A stretch of DNA of 64,000 bases from Zygnema cylindricum. Taxonomy: Eukaryota > Streptophyta > Zygnematophyceae > Zygnematales > Zygnemataceae. The position numbers and the translations under genes are program-made. Positions 32,775 through 44,800 of this stretch are shown in pieces. The notes beneath the pieces were generated by a model. The model was not told the origin of the DNA. It did no database searches and worked only from the letters and a program-made list of their open reading frames with translations. The stretch is from positions 149,445 to 213,444 of the forward strand of contig JBBHKE010002612.1 of assembly GCA_037447655.1 (NCBI GenBank). Reading direction: 5' to 3'. Within the stretch, counting starts at the first letter, position 1, and each line of letters opens with the position of its first letter.

Positions 32775-35220
32775 AGTACTAGTGCAGGTGGGGACTTTTC
32801 ACCACCTCAGCAGGCTATGATGTTGATAAGAACTTTGCCCGATAAATATAAGGAGCCATGGATAGGCTTAGGGTTATTCCACAGCGTCTATAGAACATAG
32901 CATGAGCAATCCAACTTATTTTGAGTGAAGAAGCCGACTAGATGTCACAAAAAGGTAGTAGTAAGTCTATTTAGGCACTTGCTAACCTGTTTTCAGATTC
33001 TAAGATTGGAAGTGGCAGTGGCAGAGGTAGTGGTCATAGAAAGGCACCTTTGACTTGCTATTACTGTGATGAAAAAGGGCATGTGTTCAGAATGTGTAAT
33101 GTATACAAAAGAGCAAAAGCCAGAGGAAGTTTTTGGTCTGAATGGCACGAAAGCCGGGTTCCTTCTCAATCATGGGGTCGCCCAACTGCTCTCTTTAATA
33201 AACTTAAGTAGGAGGACTTGAGCAGCTTTTCCGACAACAGTGAAAAGAAATACTTTGCGATGGCACAAACAACGGAAAGCGTGGAGGAAGACGAATGGAT
33301 TATGGACTCTAGCGCATCTGCCCACATGTCCCGCAATCGCCATCTATTTGAGAGTATTCAATCTATTTCAATCATCAAAATTTATTTTAGTAATGATACG
33401 TTTGTTGAGTCGAAAGCAAACGGGAGGGTGTCACTTATGTTTAATGTAGATAGAAAACCTATGAAAAGGGTCTTAGAAGATGTGTTGCATGTCCAAGCTT
33501 TTAAAAGAAACATTTTCTCTACGTCAGTGGTAGAAAGGAAAGGTTTTAAAATTATATCTGAGAATGGGAAGAAAACAGTGAGTAAGAATGGGAAAATAGC
33601 TTTAGAGGGATTTATTGGAGGAAACAATTTGTATTGGTTGAGTGTGTCAAAAGATAATGACAATGATGTAATGTACTCAAGTGTTACTAGTGATTGTGAT
33701 TTATGGCATAAACGTTTAGGACATGTGAATTATGATAGATTAGAAAAGATGGTAAATCAAAAAATGGGTGTTTGAATTAAAATTGAACCCAGATAATACC
33801 ATAGAGAGGTATAAGGCTTTCTTGGTTGCTAAGGGATATAATCAAAAGGAGGGGATAGATTATGAAGAAACTTTTTCACCGGTTGTAAGGTTTCCATCTG
33901 TCCGCATCTTACTTACACTAGCAGCCATAGAGGATTTTGACATTCACCAAATGGATGTAAAAACTGCATTTTTGCATGGTAATTTAGATGAGGTGATCTA
34001 TATGAAACAACTTGATGGTTATGAGGAAACAGAAAAAGAAAATCTTGTGTGCAGACTTTTAAAATATTTGTATGGCCTAAAACAGCCCCCTAGGCAATGG
34101 AACCGAAAGTTAGATGAGTTCTAGACAGGATTAGGATTTAGTAAAATTAGTTCAGATCATTCAGTATATGTGATGTATGGTGATAATCCTGATGAGGTGA
34201 TATTCATTGCTGTGTATGTTGATGATTTGTTGCTAATTAGTAGGAACAAAAAAGAATTGCTAGAGTTATACACGCTCTTAAATCACAATTTGAAATGAAA
34301 GATTTGGGTGAGGCAAAATATATCCTTGGAATACAAGCTGGAAAAGATAGAGAAAAGAAAATAATAAGGCTAACTCAAAAAGAAGCGATAGGAAACATGC
34401 TGGAAAAATTTGGCTTGGCTGATGCCAAAGGTAATGCAACTCTTGTGGAGTATAAGCAAAAACTTGAAGGAATGGAGTATGAGTTTAGAGTCATAGTAGA
34501 TAAGGAACTTAGTCTAGAAGAGCAAAAAATAATGTCACAAGTACCTTACAGACAAGTAGTAGAAAGTCTGATTTATTTCATGAATTACACTAGGCCCGAT
34601 ATAGCTGCAGCTGTTGGTGTACTGAGCAGAAGTCTGCAAAATCCACGAGAGAGAGATTGGGAGGCTACAAAAAGGGTGTTAAGGTATCTTGTTGGGACTA
34701 GAAATCTTTGGCTTACTTTGGGAGGGGACAAGGTTAGAATTAATACTTGGAGTGATGCTAGCTATGGTGATGTGCCAAGTAGGAAGTCTACAACTTGGTA
34801 TGTCATTCAGATTGGAAGTGGAACTTGTAGTTTGAGTAGTAAACTTCAAAAAGTCACTGCAATCGATTATGGAAGCCGAATACATGGTTGTGAGTGCAGC
34901 CTTGAAAGAGCTGCTTTGGATTAAGGCATTTTTTCAAGAATTGGGGTCTACACAACATGGAACACAAATAATGTGGTGCGACAATCAGGCAGCCATTTCT
35001 GTGGCTACAAACCCAAGTCACCATTTTAAGAGTAAGCATATGGACATTCGGCTACATTTGGTACGAGATAAAGTATTTGCAAAAGTGGTCAGATTTTGTT
35101 ATTTGCCTGATGAGAAAATGGTTGCGGACATGTTGACAAAAGCCCTTCCTTCTCCTAAGTTGGAGTACTGCAGAAACGTATGTGGTCTAAGTGAGTTAGT
35201 TTTTTAAAGCTTAAGGGGAG
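32775..35220 (+). pseudogene. pol: F1 relic H: gag fragment to RNase H, integrase deleted
   Basis: Starts in mid-gag (STSAGGDFSPPQQAMML), followed by a CCHC knuckle CYYCDEKGHVFRMC (about 33057-33098), protease site D-S-S-A (33306-33318, Gly lost), and DLWHKRLGHVNYDRL (33697-33740). At about 33765 it jumps from M-V-N-Q-K straight to F-E-L-K-L-N-P-D-N-T of RT, so the whole integrase (roughly 1.4 kb by comparison with copy G) is gone, joined at an AAATGG microhomology. RT keeps DVKTAFLHG, AVYVDDLLLIS (34212-34243) and YTRPDIAAAVG; RNase H keeps DASYGDVPSRK and DNQAAI. One TAG at 34122 and frameshifts near 34250 and 34870. Confidence 0.85.
35206..35220 (+). other. Polypurine tract of relic H
   Basis: AAAGCTTAAGGGGAG directly before the 3' LTR start TATTG; identical to the F1 tract at 52512-52526. 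Confidence 0.8.
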
Positions 35221-35801
35221 TATTGAAAAGTAAGCTTTAGTAAGTCTTAAGAATTTGAGTCCAGTACTTTGAATGTTTTTGGACCACCAACTATTCAATA
35301 TAAGCTATATTTAGTGTGGATTTTTAGTATCTTCCTGAATAGTTATCTTTAAGTTAATTAGTGTGTACGACCACCTATGAATATAGACGTGAAACATATC
35401 TTCCGGATTTTTAGGGTCTAGATATTGTTACTAGACAATTTTGGTCCAAGTACTTATATTTTTATCAGTAGAAATTTAGGTGAACCCTGTACATACGTTT
35501 TAGATGTTTTCTAGATCTTTTTGATGTTTTCAAGATCTTTTGAGGTTTTTATTCAATTAAGATTGATCAATTCAACAAAGAATGTACATTCTACACAAGA
35601 GTTAAGGAAATGAGAGCACTGAGTGCAGTTTAAGGTGTTTTATGCTCTATTGTCTTTGTTTTGTTTGTTGTACATGTTTGTTTAGTTGAAAGACCTCTTT
35701 CATTTAGAGTAACATACCTTACACTATAGATCTAGTCTACTAGGCATTTCTCTTTGGGTTTGCTTTCAGTAACATGTCTGAAAAAGGCTCAGCTCCATGT
35801 A
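35221..35801 (+). repeat. Truncated 3' LTR of relic H (F1)
   Basis: Begins TATTGAAAAGTAAGC right after the polypurine tract and follows the F1 LTR to the gag start (ATGTCTGAAAAAGGCTCAG, 35774 onward), then breaks at about 35801 against an F4 LTR fragment. About 130 bp of the LTR end is missing. Confidence 0.8.
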
Positions 35802-36115
35802 ATAAATTTCATCTGTCGCATTATGTTTCGTACGTGCGACGTACCATTTTACGATTTTACATACTTCGAATATCATACATCGGATCGTTTCGCGATCCGC
35901 CGTCCATTTCACTTTTGTATTCCATATTATTCGTACGCTTCTTCGCGTCACTGAATTTTGTAATTTACGTCACTTTAAATTCATTCGTACAATTACCCCC
36001 CAAATCCACAAATCCTTTCGAACCTCCACAGTATATCACGTAAATGCGTACGCACGAAACATCGCGTACGCACGAAACGCCGTGCTCGCACGAAACTAAC
36101 TTTTCAAAAACAACA
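35802..36115 (-). repeat. F4 LTR fragment (5' end), inside F2 gag
   Basis: Minus strand starts TGTTGTTTTTGAAAAG and runs about 314 bp, matching the start of the F4 solo LTR at 27362 (shared TGGAGGTTCGAAAGGATTTR and ATGGACGGCGGAT segments). It sits directly after F2 gag codons for I-W-D-Y-K, so F4 inserted there; the other half is lost at the junction with relic H. It has repeated GTTTCGTGCG words near its start. Confidence 0.75.
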
Positions 36116-36493
36116 CTTATAGTCCCAAATTTTTCCAACCAATAGAAGCTCTTCCTAGACATTGGCCTTTTCATAATCACTTTTAAGTGATTTCCAGATA
36201 TCAATTGTTTTTTTCATTTTTATCCTTGACATAGCTAAGTCCTCAGATATACAAAATTTGAGAATAGAACGAGATTGCGTATTTTTCTTAGACCATGACG
36301 GATCAGATTCATCCAGCGAAATATCCAATATATCTAAAAGATTAACATTTTCAAAGTGTGTCTCCACCATATCCGCCCAGTAAACATACTTATCCCCAGA
36401 AAAGATAGGAGTTCTTGATGACAGGCCCATTACCTGTTGTTCTACAACCATCGGTGTTGGTGGAGGAGCAGCAGTAGTAGTAGAAGTAGACAT
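36116..36493 (-). pseudogene. gag: F2 gag N-terminal fragment (left copy)
   Basis: ORF from ATG 36493, in the LTR: MSTSTTTAAPPPTPMVVEQ then Q-V-M-G over the PBS, then a gag core (YVYWADMVETHFENVNLL, LAMSRIKMKKTIDIWKSLK) to K-I-W-D-Y-K, cut by the F4 LTR fragment. It belongs to an F2 copy that shares the 36435-37059 LTR with the element to its right. Confidence 0.8.
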
Positions 36494-37059
36494 GATACAC
36501 TCTCAGGAGCTATTATGAATCCTACCAAACAGCTGTTCTTAAGTGCTCACCAATTATTATATAAGCATCCAAACTTCACAAAACTCTATCACAATATAGA
36601 GTAGCATAAACAGTGATAACTCCCAAAGTTTAAACACAATTGACCCGACAACACTAAAGATATAATACTCAGAAGTTTCCCAAAAACTGTCTGCAGTTTT
36701 ACTACTTGGAAGTCTAGATGCATAATATGTTATGAGTCCTAAGTCTTATACTTGTGTTGAACTGGCAACACCAGTGTACTTGAGAGGTACATCAAACCAC
36801 CAAGCTACCACTAATCTTTCAAGCTACCACTGAGCTATCACTAAGCCAACTAGAATCGTATCTATCGCAGTTGCTCTATCCTGTACAGAATCACATTAAG
36901 AATATCAAACGTTGCGTTGTCCTGTCTGTGTTGCAACTTCGCTGCTGCGCTGCTCTGCTGTATAGCAACTTTGCTGCTCTGTCTGTATAGCATCTGCCCT
37001 GCTTTGTCTGTATAGCAGCTGCGCTGCTCTAAGACTGAAAGCTTTCCAAAAAGACAACA
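36435..37059 (-). repeat. F2 LTR, shared (625 bp)
   Basis: Minus strand TGTTGTCTTTTTGG to GTAGAACAACA. On its right lies a polypurine tract (37060-37074, AAAGCTTTAGGGGAG), making it the 3' LTR of the F2 element at 37.06-41.09 kb; on its left a PBS (36421-36434, GGTAATGGGCCTGT) and gag, making it the 5' LTR of another copy. Such LTR sharing arises by unequal recombination between copies. GCTGCGCTGCTCTG/TATAGCAGC repeats are fewer than in the right LTR, which explains the length difference. Confidence 0.8.
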
Positions 37060-37263
37060 CTCCCCTAAAGCTTTAGACTCAGTATCCCGGCGCAGCTCCG
37101 GTGATAAACTAGCGCAGCATCGCAGCATAGCAGTATAGCAATTAGCAAGTCACCCAGTCCCATTACCTCACAATAGTGGAATTATCGCAGAGTGACAGTA
37201 TAGCAGTGCAGCAATTCAACTATTCACTTAATCCCACTGCGTCCCTACAATACTTCAACTTAG

Positions 37264-38585
37264 GAGCAGGAAGGGCTTTAGTGAGCATATCAACAATCAT
37301 TTTTGCATCTGGCAAATAACATCATTTAATCACTCTAGAGAACACTTTTTCTCTTACAAAGTGTAATCGTACATCCATGTGCTTGCTTTTGAAATGATGA
37401 TTCGGGTTAGAAGCAATGGCAATGGCAGCTTGGTTATCACACCAGATCACTTGTGGACTAACTTGCATGTATCCTAGTTCTTGTAATATGGATTTTACCC
37501 ATAAGAGTTCTTTGAGGGCCGAGCTTGCTACCATATATTCTGACTCCATTGTCGACTGTGCTGTAACCTTTTGAAGTTTGCTGCTCCAACAGCAAGTACC
37601 GTTCCCAATTTGTAGAACGAATCCCGTGGTGGATTACCGCCTTGGCATGTCGCCATAGCTTGCATCACTCCATGTTTGCAGCTTGACTTCTCCTCCGCCT
37701 AGAGTGAATTTGAGATCTTTAGTTCCTGCCAAATATCTTAAGACTCTCCTTGCTGCATCAAGATCAGATTTTCTCAGATTTTCTAGACTCCTGCTCAGTA
37801 CCCCGACTGCTGCAGCAATGTCAGGACGGGTATAGTTCATGAAATACATTAAGCTTCCCACTATCTGTCTATAAGGTATTATTGTCATAGGATCATTCTC
37901 CCCTGACTCTAAATACTCGCTAACAATGACACCTAGTTCTGTCTCATCTCCCTCTAACTTCTGCCGAAACTCAATTGGAGTTAGACATCCTTTTGCCCCT
38001 CGCATTCCGTACTCATCCAACGTGTTTCCAATAGCCTCTTTTTGAGTCAATTTTATTATTTTCCTATTTTTGTCCCTCTCTACCTGGATACCCAAAATAT
38101 ATTTTGCCTCACCGAGGTCTTTCATCTCGAACCGTGAGTTTAGAGCGGTTTTGGTTTTGTTAATTTCAGCCATTGATTTGCTAATTAATAGCAAATCATC
38201 TACATATACTGCTATATACACTATCCAATTTTCACCCTTTAAAACGTAGACAGAGTGATCATAACTTATCTTTTGAAATCCTAGACTAGTCAAGAATTCA
38301 TCAAGCTTTATATTCCACTGTCGGGGGGCCTGGTTTAGGCTGTATAAAGATTTTAGCAAACTTGCATACTAAGTGTTTTTTTCCAGGTTCCACATACTTT
38401 TCAGGCTGCTGCATGTAAATGGTCTCTTCTAGTTCTCCATGCAAAAAGGCCGTTTTTACATCCATCTTATGAATTTCAATATCTTCTATAGCAGCTATGG
38501 ACTGCAAAATCCTAGCTGTGCAGTCGGCTGCTTGATCTTCTCCCCCTCGGAAATTCTGAGGCTGAGATCGTCGGATGCCACGCAT
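37264..38585 (-). pseudogene. pol: F2 reverse transcriptase and RNase H, N-terminal RT deleted
   Basis: RT starts abruptly at I-L-Q-S-I-A-A-I-E-D-I-E-I-H-K-M-D-V-K-T (about 38500) after a linker-like R-R-S-Q-P-Q-N, so roughly the first 100 RT residues (the W-V-F-K-L-K to F-S-P-V-V block) are missing. Present: AFLHGELEETIY, IAVYVDDLLLISKS (38215-38175), KDLGEAKYILGIQVERD, NYTRPDIAAAVGVLSRS and DASYGDMP. RNase H continues in another frame (37549-37322, SEYMVASSALKELLW, DNQAAI, HHFKSKHMDVRLHF). A stop at 37634 and frameshifts at ~38345 and 37630. Confidence 0.8.
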
Positions 38586-39255
38586 TGCGCTGATTGCGCT
38601 GGTTGCAATCCGTGTGTATTGACTGCTCTTGGTCCATCTGGACCCGAATTTGGTGAGGAATTTGGAGAGAGGCTAACTCTGGAGTTATTACCGGATTTTG
38701 TGGAATCTGCGGGACAATTTCCTACATGCAATCTAAGATGACATAATCTTGTACTTTTTGTTGCTTTTGCTTCTCTGTCATTTGAAATAAATCTATGGAG
38801 TCTAGTTCATCTTTAACAATGATGTTTCTAGCTACAAACGATTTTCTGCCTTTCAAACACAAAGACTCTATAACCTTTTGAGTGATCATCATATCCTATC
38901 AGAATACCCGGTAATCCCTTTGGTTCCATTTTCCATCTATCTTTAGACGTATCCAATATAAAGCATTGACTACCAAAGACTTTGAAATGGCTAACATCTG
39001 GTTTGGTACCTGTCCAGATTTTGTAAGGAGTTGTTTCTATTGATCTTGATCCTATCCTATTTTTAATATAAACTGCACAATTTAAAGCCTCAGCCTAGAA
39101 TTTCGGATCCACATTTTTATATGCAAGCATAGACCTAGAGCTTTCCGTGAGAGTTTTATTCAGTCTTTCCGACACCCCATTTTGTTGCGGTGAATATGGA
39201 ACAGTCAATAGATGACTAATGCCTTCCTCGAGTAAAAAGGTTTCAAATTCTTAAG
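38586..39255 (-). pseudogene. pol: F2 integrase C-terminal part and linker
   Basis: From 39250: E-F-E-T-F-L-L-E-E-G-I-S-H-L-L-T-V-P-Y-S-P-Q-Q-N (Q-N-G-V-S-E catalytic-Glu motif), KNVDPKF-stop-AEALNCAVYIKNRIGS, TKPDVSHFKVFGSQCF and GILIGYDDHSKGYR. A Ser/Pro/Asn-rich linker follows (38731-38560). One stop at about 39092 replaces Trp. The two catalytic Asp residues would lie in the replaced segment. Confidence 0.8.
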
Positions 39256-39692
39256 GTTTAAAGTTTACTAGAATTAGCTCAGATCACCCTACACGACAAG
39301 CACCAGTCCTGTTTCAGAACAGTAGACACATGGGGCTTTTCAATGCCACCATTCCATGGAACAGTAGTCGCCATTTTATTTCTTGTTCTGCCAAACGTGC
39401 TATAGACGACAAACCTTCTCACGCAAGTACACGCCCTCCTCGAAACAAGATATGCAGTTATCCAGCTGTCAAAATCGATGACTGTACACATACGCAAAAC
39501 CTAGAGTAAAATCCTATCCGTACAAGAATCTTTTTACACGCCTCGATTATCTCAGCCGTGTTGAAGGTCATAGGCATTAAGACTCGGCTGTGATCCACTC
39601 TCACTAGGAGTCACACTTGCACCAGCAGGAGCAGGTGGAGCACTAGGGCTAATAGGAGCACTAGCAATAGGAGCTGAGCCATTATCAGACAG
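39256..39692. other. Patchwork filler replacing the F2 integrase core
   Basis: Three pieces: 39263-39286 matches plus-strand F1 RT (GTTTACTAGAATTAGCTCAG then ATCA); 39287-39558 is sequence with no match seen in the window; 39559-39692 is the 3' end of an F1 LTR in minus orientation (TGTTGAAGGTCATAGG to CCATTATCAGACA), including the first ~43 gag codons. Each join is abrupt. This resembles templated filler DNA at a repaired break. Confidence 0.65.
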
Positions 39693-41147
39693 TGACTATT
39701 TTCCTCAAACTATCATAATTTACATAGCCTAATCTTTTATGCCACAACTCATCTGAGTGCAAAACACCGGAGTACAAAACATCATTCTCCTTTGTATTAG
39801 CCATATCCACGCGATACATTTTGCTACTATCTCTAGTACCTTTAACCGCAACCTTGCCATTTTTGCTAACAACTTGCCGACCATTTTTCAAATTAACCTC
39901 AAAGCCTTTGCTCTCAACCAACGACGTAGAAAACAGATTTTTCCTAAAGTCAGGCACAAATAAGACATTGTGAAGAGTCCTTTCAAGTGCTTTTCCCTCT
40001 ACATCAACTAGTAACGACACATCACCCACAGCACAAGTTTGGACACTCATTCCACAAGCATAATAAATATTTTTCTCTGGCGTTGCTTCCAGATTTTTGA
40101 AGATGGCCTTGTTCCAACACATGTGGGCTGACGCTCCTGTATCCATTATCCATCCGGGGTCCTTCGCGCCCTCTATTGCAGCCGCCATAGCGAATAGATC
40201 CGTATCGTCCTCCGTAGAAACCGTCAAAGTCTCGTCTTGGAGCGACGAAGAAGCCGAAAATAGTGCATTTCCACGAGGTGTAGTCCCCGTGAAGTCTTTG
40301 TACAACTGGCTTTGTTGCCATCCCGGCCGGTATAAACCTGTATCGTTAGCTTTTTTAAGCTTAGGACAAAATTTGTATCCATGACCTCTCTCACTACAAT
40401 AAAAGCATGCATTGTTGGATTGTCTATTTCCACCTTGATTAAAATGTCTGAACTGATTAAACTGATTCCTTTGCTGATTAAACTGTCCTTTTCTCTCAAA
40501 GTCTGAATTCAAAGCCTCTACTTGCTCAACATTGAGAATATTAGATGTAGCTTCCTCCTCTAGTAAAATATTGATGGCTAACTGTAAAGTCCAGCTAGCT
40601 TTATCTTTTTGTTTGAGCATGTCAGATGCTCCTTTCATACTACGAGGGAGACCCCTCATGAGCAATGCTGCCTGTTGAAAAGGAGGAAACACCCCACCTG
40701 CACAAGCATGTGCATCTACAAGGATACGAAATTTGTTAGAATATTCAGCCATTGTACCGCCAGTGTACTTATAGTCCCAAATTTTTCTAGCCAATAGAAG
40801 CTCTTCCTGGACATTGGCCTTTTCATAATCACTTTTAAGAGATTTCCAGATATCAATTGCTTTTATCATCTTTATCCGAGACATAGCTAAGTTCTCAGAT
40901 ATACAAAACTTTAGAAAATAGAAAGAGCTTGCATATTTTTCTTAGACCATGATGGATCAGATTCATCCAGCTAACCATCCAATATATCCAAAAGATTGAC
41001 ATTCTCAAAATGTGTCTCCACCATATCCGCCCAGTAAACATACTTATTCTCGGAAAAAAAAGGAATTCTTGATGACAGGCCCATAACTTGTTGTTCTACA
41101 ACCACCGGTGCAGGTGGAGGAGCAGCAGTAGTAGTAGAAGTAGACAT
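39693..41147 (-). pseudogene. gag: F2 gag, zinc knuckle, protease and pre-integrase
   Basis: ATG at 41147 (inside the LTR) starts MSTSTTTAAPPPAP, then E-Q-Q-V-M-G over the PBS. A TAG/TAA and a frameshift at 40880-40970 separate it from a 399-codon ORF (from 40884) with a gag core (IDIWKSLKSDYEKANVQEEL, KIWDYKYTGGTMAEYSNKF), the CCHC knuckle CFYCSERGHGYKFC, protease W-I-M-D-T-G-A-S-A-H-M-C (intact D-T-G-A) and D-E-L-W-H-K-R-L-G-Y-V-N-Y. It is the only copy in the window with an undamaged protease active site. The ORF ends when the patch begins at 39692. Confidence 0.85.
41075..41088 (-). other. F2 primer-binding site (half-tRNA type)
   Basis: After LTR end CAACA comes one base (A), then GTTATGGGCCTGT. 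Compared with F1/F3 the last bases differ by one or two from the initiator tRNA-Met anticodon arm. Translated as V-M-G-L in gag. Confidence 0.65.
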
Positions 41148-41832
41148 GATACACTCTCAGAAGCTATCAAAAATCCTACCAAACAGCTGTTCTTAAGTGC
41201 TCACCAATTCTTATACAAACATCCAAACCTCACAAAACTCTATCAGAATATAGAGTAGCATAAACACTGATAACTCCCAAAGTTATAGCACAATTGACCC
41301 GACAACACTCAAGATATAATACTCAGAAGTTTCCCAAAAACTGAATGCAGTTTTACTACTTGGAAGTCTCGATGCATAATATGTTATGAGTCCTAAGTCT
41401 TATACTTGTGTTGAACTGGCAACACCAGTGTACTTGAGAGGTACATCAAACCACCAAGCTACCACTAATCTGTCAAGCTACCATTGAGCTATCACTAAGC
41501 TACCACTGAGCTATCACTAAGCCAACTAGAATCGTATCTATCGCAGTTGCTCTATCCTGTACAAAATCACATTAAGAATATCAGACATTGCGTTGTCTTG
41601 TCTGTGTTGCAGTTTCGCTGCTATGCTGCTCTGCTGCTGCGTTGCTCTGCTGTATAGCACCTGCTCTGCTGTATAGCAGCTGCTCTGCTGTATAGCAACT
41701 GCGCTGCTGTATAGCAGCTGCGCTGCTCTTTTGTATAGCAGCTGCGCTGCTCTGTCAGTATAGCAGCTGCGCTGCTTTGGTTGTAAAGCAGCTGCACTGC
41801 TCTGAGACTGAAAGTTTTCCAAAAAGACAACA
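41089..41832 (-). repeat. F2 5' LTR (744 bp)
   Basis: Minus strand TGTTGTCTTTTTGGAAAAC to GTTGTAGAACAACA. It contains an expanded (about six-unit) repeat of GCAGCTGC/GCTATACA-type words (41600-41810), which yields an artefactual alanine/glutamine-rich ORF. Contains gag start codon. Confidence 0.85.
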
Positions 41833-41873
41833 GAGTGGATCACAACCGAGTCTAAATGACCATGATCTTCAAC
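41833..41873 (+). repeat. F1 LTR end fragment
   Basis: GAGTGGATCACAACCGAGTC... to CTTCAACA equals the last ~41 bp of an F1 LTR in plus orientation, with small differences. The F2 LTR abuts its left side, suggesting F2 inserted into an F1 LTR; the 40-bp satellite starts right after its CAACA terminus. Confidence 0.7.
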
Positions 41874-44800
41874 ATAACTTACACAAAATATTAGCGCTAA
41901 CAGAAATTGTAACCTAACTTACACAAATTGTTAGCGTTTTATCAAGAATACACATATTGTTAGCGATAATAGGAATTGATATCTAAATTACACAAAACTA
42001 TTAGCGCTAACAAGAATGGTTATCTAAATTACACAAACTGTTAGCGTTAACAGCAAGTGTTACCTAAATTACACAAACGCTTAGCGCTAACAGGATTTAT
42101 AACCTTACATACACAAACTTTTAGCGCTAACAGGAATTGTTACCTAACTGACACAAAGTGATAGCGCTAACACGAATTGATATCTTAATTACACAAACTA
42201 TTAGCACTAACATGAATTATTTTCTAACTTTCACAAACTGTTAGCGCTAACAACAATTGTTATCTAAATTAAAGAAACTGGAAGTACTAATTGGAATTGT
42301 TATCTAAATTCCATAAATTGTAAGCGGTAACAAGAATTGATATCTAAATTACACAAACTGTTAGCGCTAACAAGAATTCTGATCTAAACTGCACATACTG
42401 ATAGCACTAACAACATTTGTTATCTATATTACAGAAATTGTTAATGGTAAGAATTATTGTTACCTAACTTACACAAACTGTTAGCGCTAACAGGAATTGT
42501 TATCTAAATTACACAAACTATTAGCGCTAACATGAATTGTTACTTAATTACACAAATTGTTAGTCATAACAAGAATTGTTACCTAACTTACACAAACTAT
42601 TAGCGCTAACAATAATTGTTATCTAAATTACAAAAACTGTTAGTGTTTACAGGAGTTGTTACCTAACTTACACAAACTTTTAGCGCTAACACTAATTGTT
42701 ATCTAAATGACACAAACTATTAGGGCTAACAGGAATTGTTATTTAAATTTCACAAACTGTTAGCACTAACAAGAGTTGTTACCTAACTTACACAAACTGT
42801 TTGCGCTAACATTAATTGTTATCTAAATTACACAAACTATTTGCGCTAACAAGAATTATTACCTAAATTACACAAATTGTTAGCGCTAACCAGAATTGTT
42901 ATCTAAATAACACAAACTGTTAGCGCTAACATGAATTGTTATCTAAACTTCGCAAACTATTAGCGTTACCAAGAATTGTTACCTAACTTACACAAACTAC
43001 TAGCGCTAATAGGAATTGTTATCTAAATTACATACACTGTTATGCTAACAAGAATTGTTACCTAACTTACACAAACTACTATTGGTAACAGGAATTTTTA
43101 CCTTACTTACACAAACTCTTAGCGATAACAATAATTGTTAACTAACTTGCACAAATTGTTAGCGCTACCAGAAGCATTTTAACTATTTTACACAAGTTGT
43201 TAGCGCAAATGAAATTGTTATCAAATTACACAAACTGTTAGCGATAACAGGAATTGTTATCTAAATTACACAAACTGTTAGCGCTAATAGGAATTAATAC
43301 CTAACTTACACAACACGTTAGCGCAAACAAGAATTATTATCTAAATTACACAAACTGTTAGCGCTAACATCAATTGTTACCTAACTTACACAAACTGTTA
43401 GCGCTAATAGGAATCGTTATCTAAATTATGCAAATTGATAGCTCTAACAAGAATTGTTACCTAACTAACACAAACTGTTAGAGCAAATAAGATTTGTTAC
43501 CTAACTTACACAAACTGTTAGCGGTTATAAGAATTGTTACCTAACTTACACAAACTGTTAGTGCTAACAAGAATTGTTCACTAATTTACAAAAACTGTTA
43601 GCGCTAAAAAATATCGTTACCTAACTTAAAACAATTGTTAGCGCTAACAAGAATTATTACCTAAATTAAACAAACTGTAAGCTCTTACAACAATTGTTAC
43701 CTAACTTACAAAAACTATTAGTGTAACAGGAGTTGTTATCTAAATTACACAAACTTTTAGCGCTAACAAGAATTGTTATCTAAATTACAAAAAATGTTAG
43801 CACTAACAAGAATCGTTACCTAACTTCCACACACTATTAACGCTAACACTAATTGTTACCTTATTTACAAAAACTGTTAGGGCTAAAAAGAATTGTTACA
43901 TAACTTACACAAACTGTAATATTAAAAATAATTGTTTTCTTAATTACACAAACTGTTAGCGCAAACTAGAATTGTTGCCTTTCTTACACAAATTGTTAGT
44001 GCTAACAAGAATTAACATGTAAATAACACAAACTGTCAACGCTAACAGGAATTGTTACCTAACTTACACAAACTGTTAGCACTAACAAGAATTGTTATCT
44101 AAATTACACAAACAGTTATTGCTAACAGGAATTGTTACATAACTTAGACAAACTACTAGCACTAACAGGAATTGTTACCTTACTTACACAAACTGTAAGC
44201 GCTATCAAGATTTCTTACCTAACTTACACAAACTGTTAGCGCTAATAGGAATTGTTATCTAAATTACACAAACTGTTAGCGGTTATAGAAATTGTTACCT
44301 AACTTACACAAACTGTTATCGCTAAGAGGAATTGTTATCTAAATTACACAAATTGTTAGCGCTAATAAGAGATCTTATCTAACTTACACAAATAGTTAGC
44401 GCGAACTCGAATTGTTATATAAATTACACAAACTGTTAGTGCTAACAAAAATTGTTACCTAACACCCAAATTGTAAGCCTACCAAGAATTGTTACTGGAC
44501 ACAAACTGTTACTGTTAACAAGAAATGTTATCTTAATTACAGAGCATTTAGCATAATAGGATTGTTTTAACTTACCCAAATTGTAAGCTCTAACAAGAAT
44601 TGTTATCTTAATTAGACAAACTATTAGCCCTAACAAGAATTGTTACCTGACTTACTTAACAGTTAGCGCTAACAAAAATTGTTATCTAAATTACACAAAC
44701 TTTTAGCGGTAACAGGAAATGTTATCTAAATTACCCATACAGTTAGGGCTAACAACAATTGTTATCTAAATTACAGAAACTGCTAGTGGTAACACGAATT

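Larger units (their letters stand above)
37060..41832 (-). mobile_element. Copia family F2 element, scrambled integrase
   Basis: Minus-strand order: 5' LTR 41089-41832, PBS, gag, protease, pre-integrase; then at 39693 the integrase core is replaced by a patch (39256-39692) made of an F1 LTR end, unrelated DNA and a 24-bp F1 RT fragment; then integrase C-part, linker, truncated RT, RNase H, polypurine tract and 3' LTR 36435-37059. No target duplication can be tested because LTRs are shared or abut other repeats. Confidence 0.8.

Noticed and set aside
41538-41843. Alanine/glutamine/serine-rich ORFs on the minus strand
   Set aside because: They fall within the F2 LTR and translate its GCAGCTGC/GCTATACA repeats.
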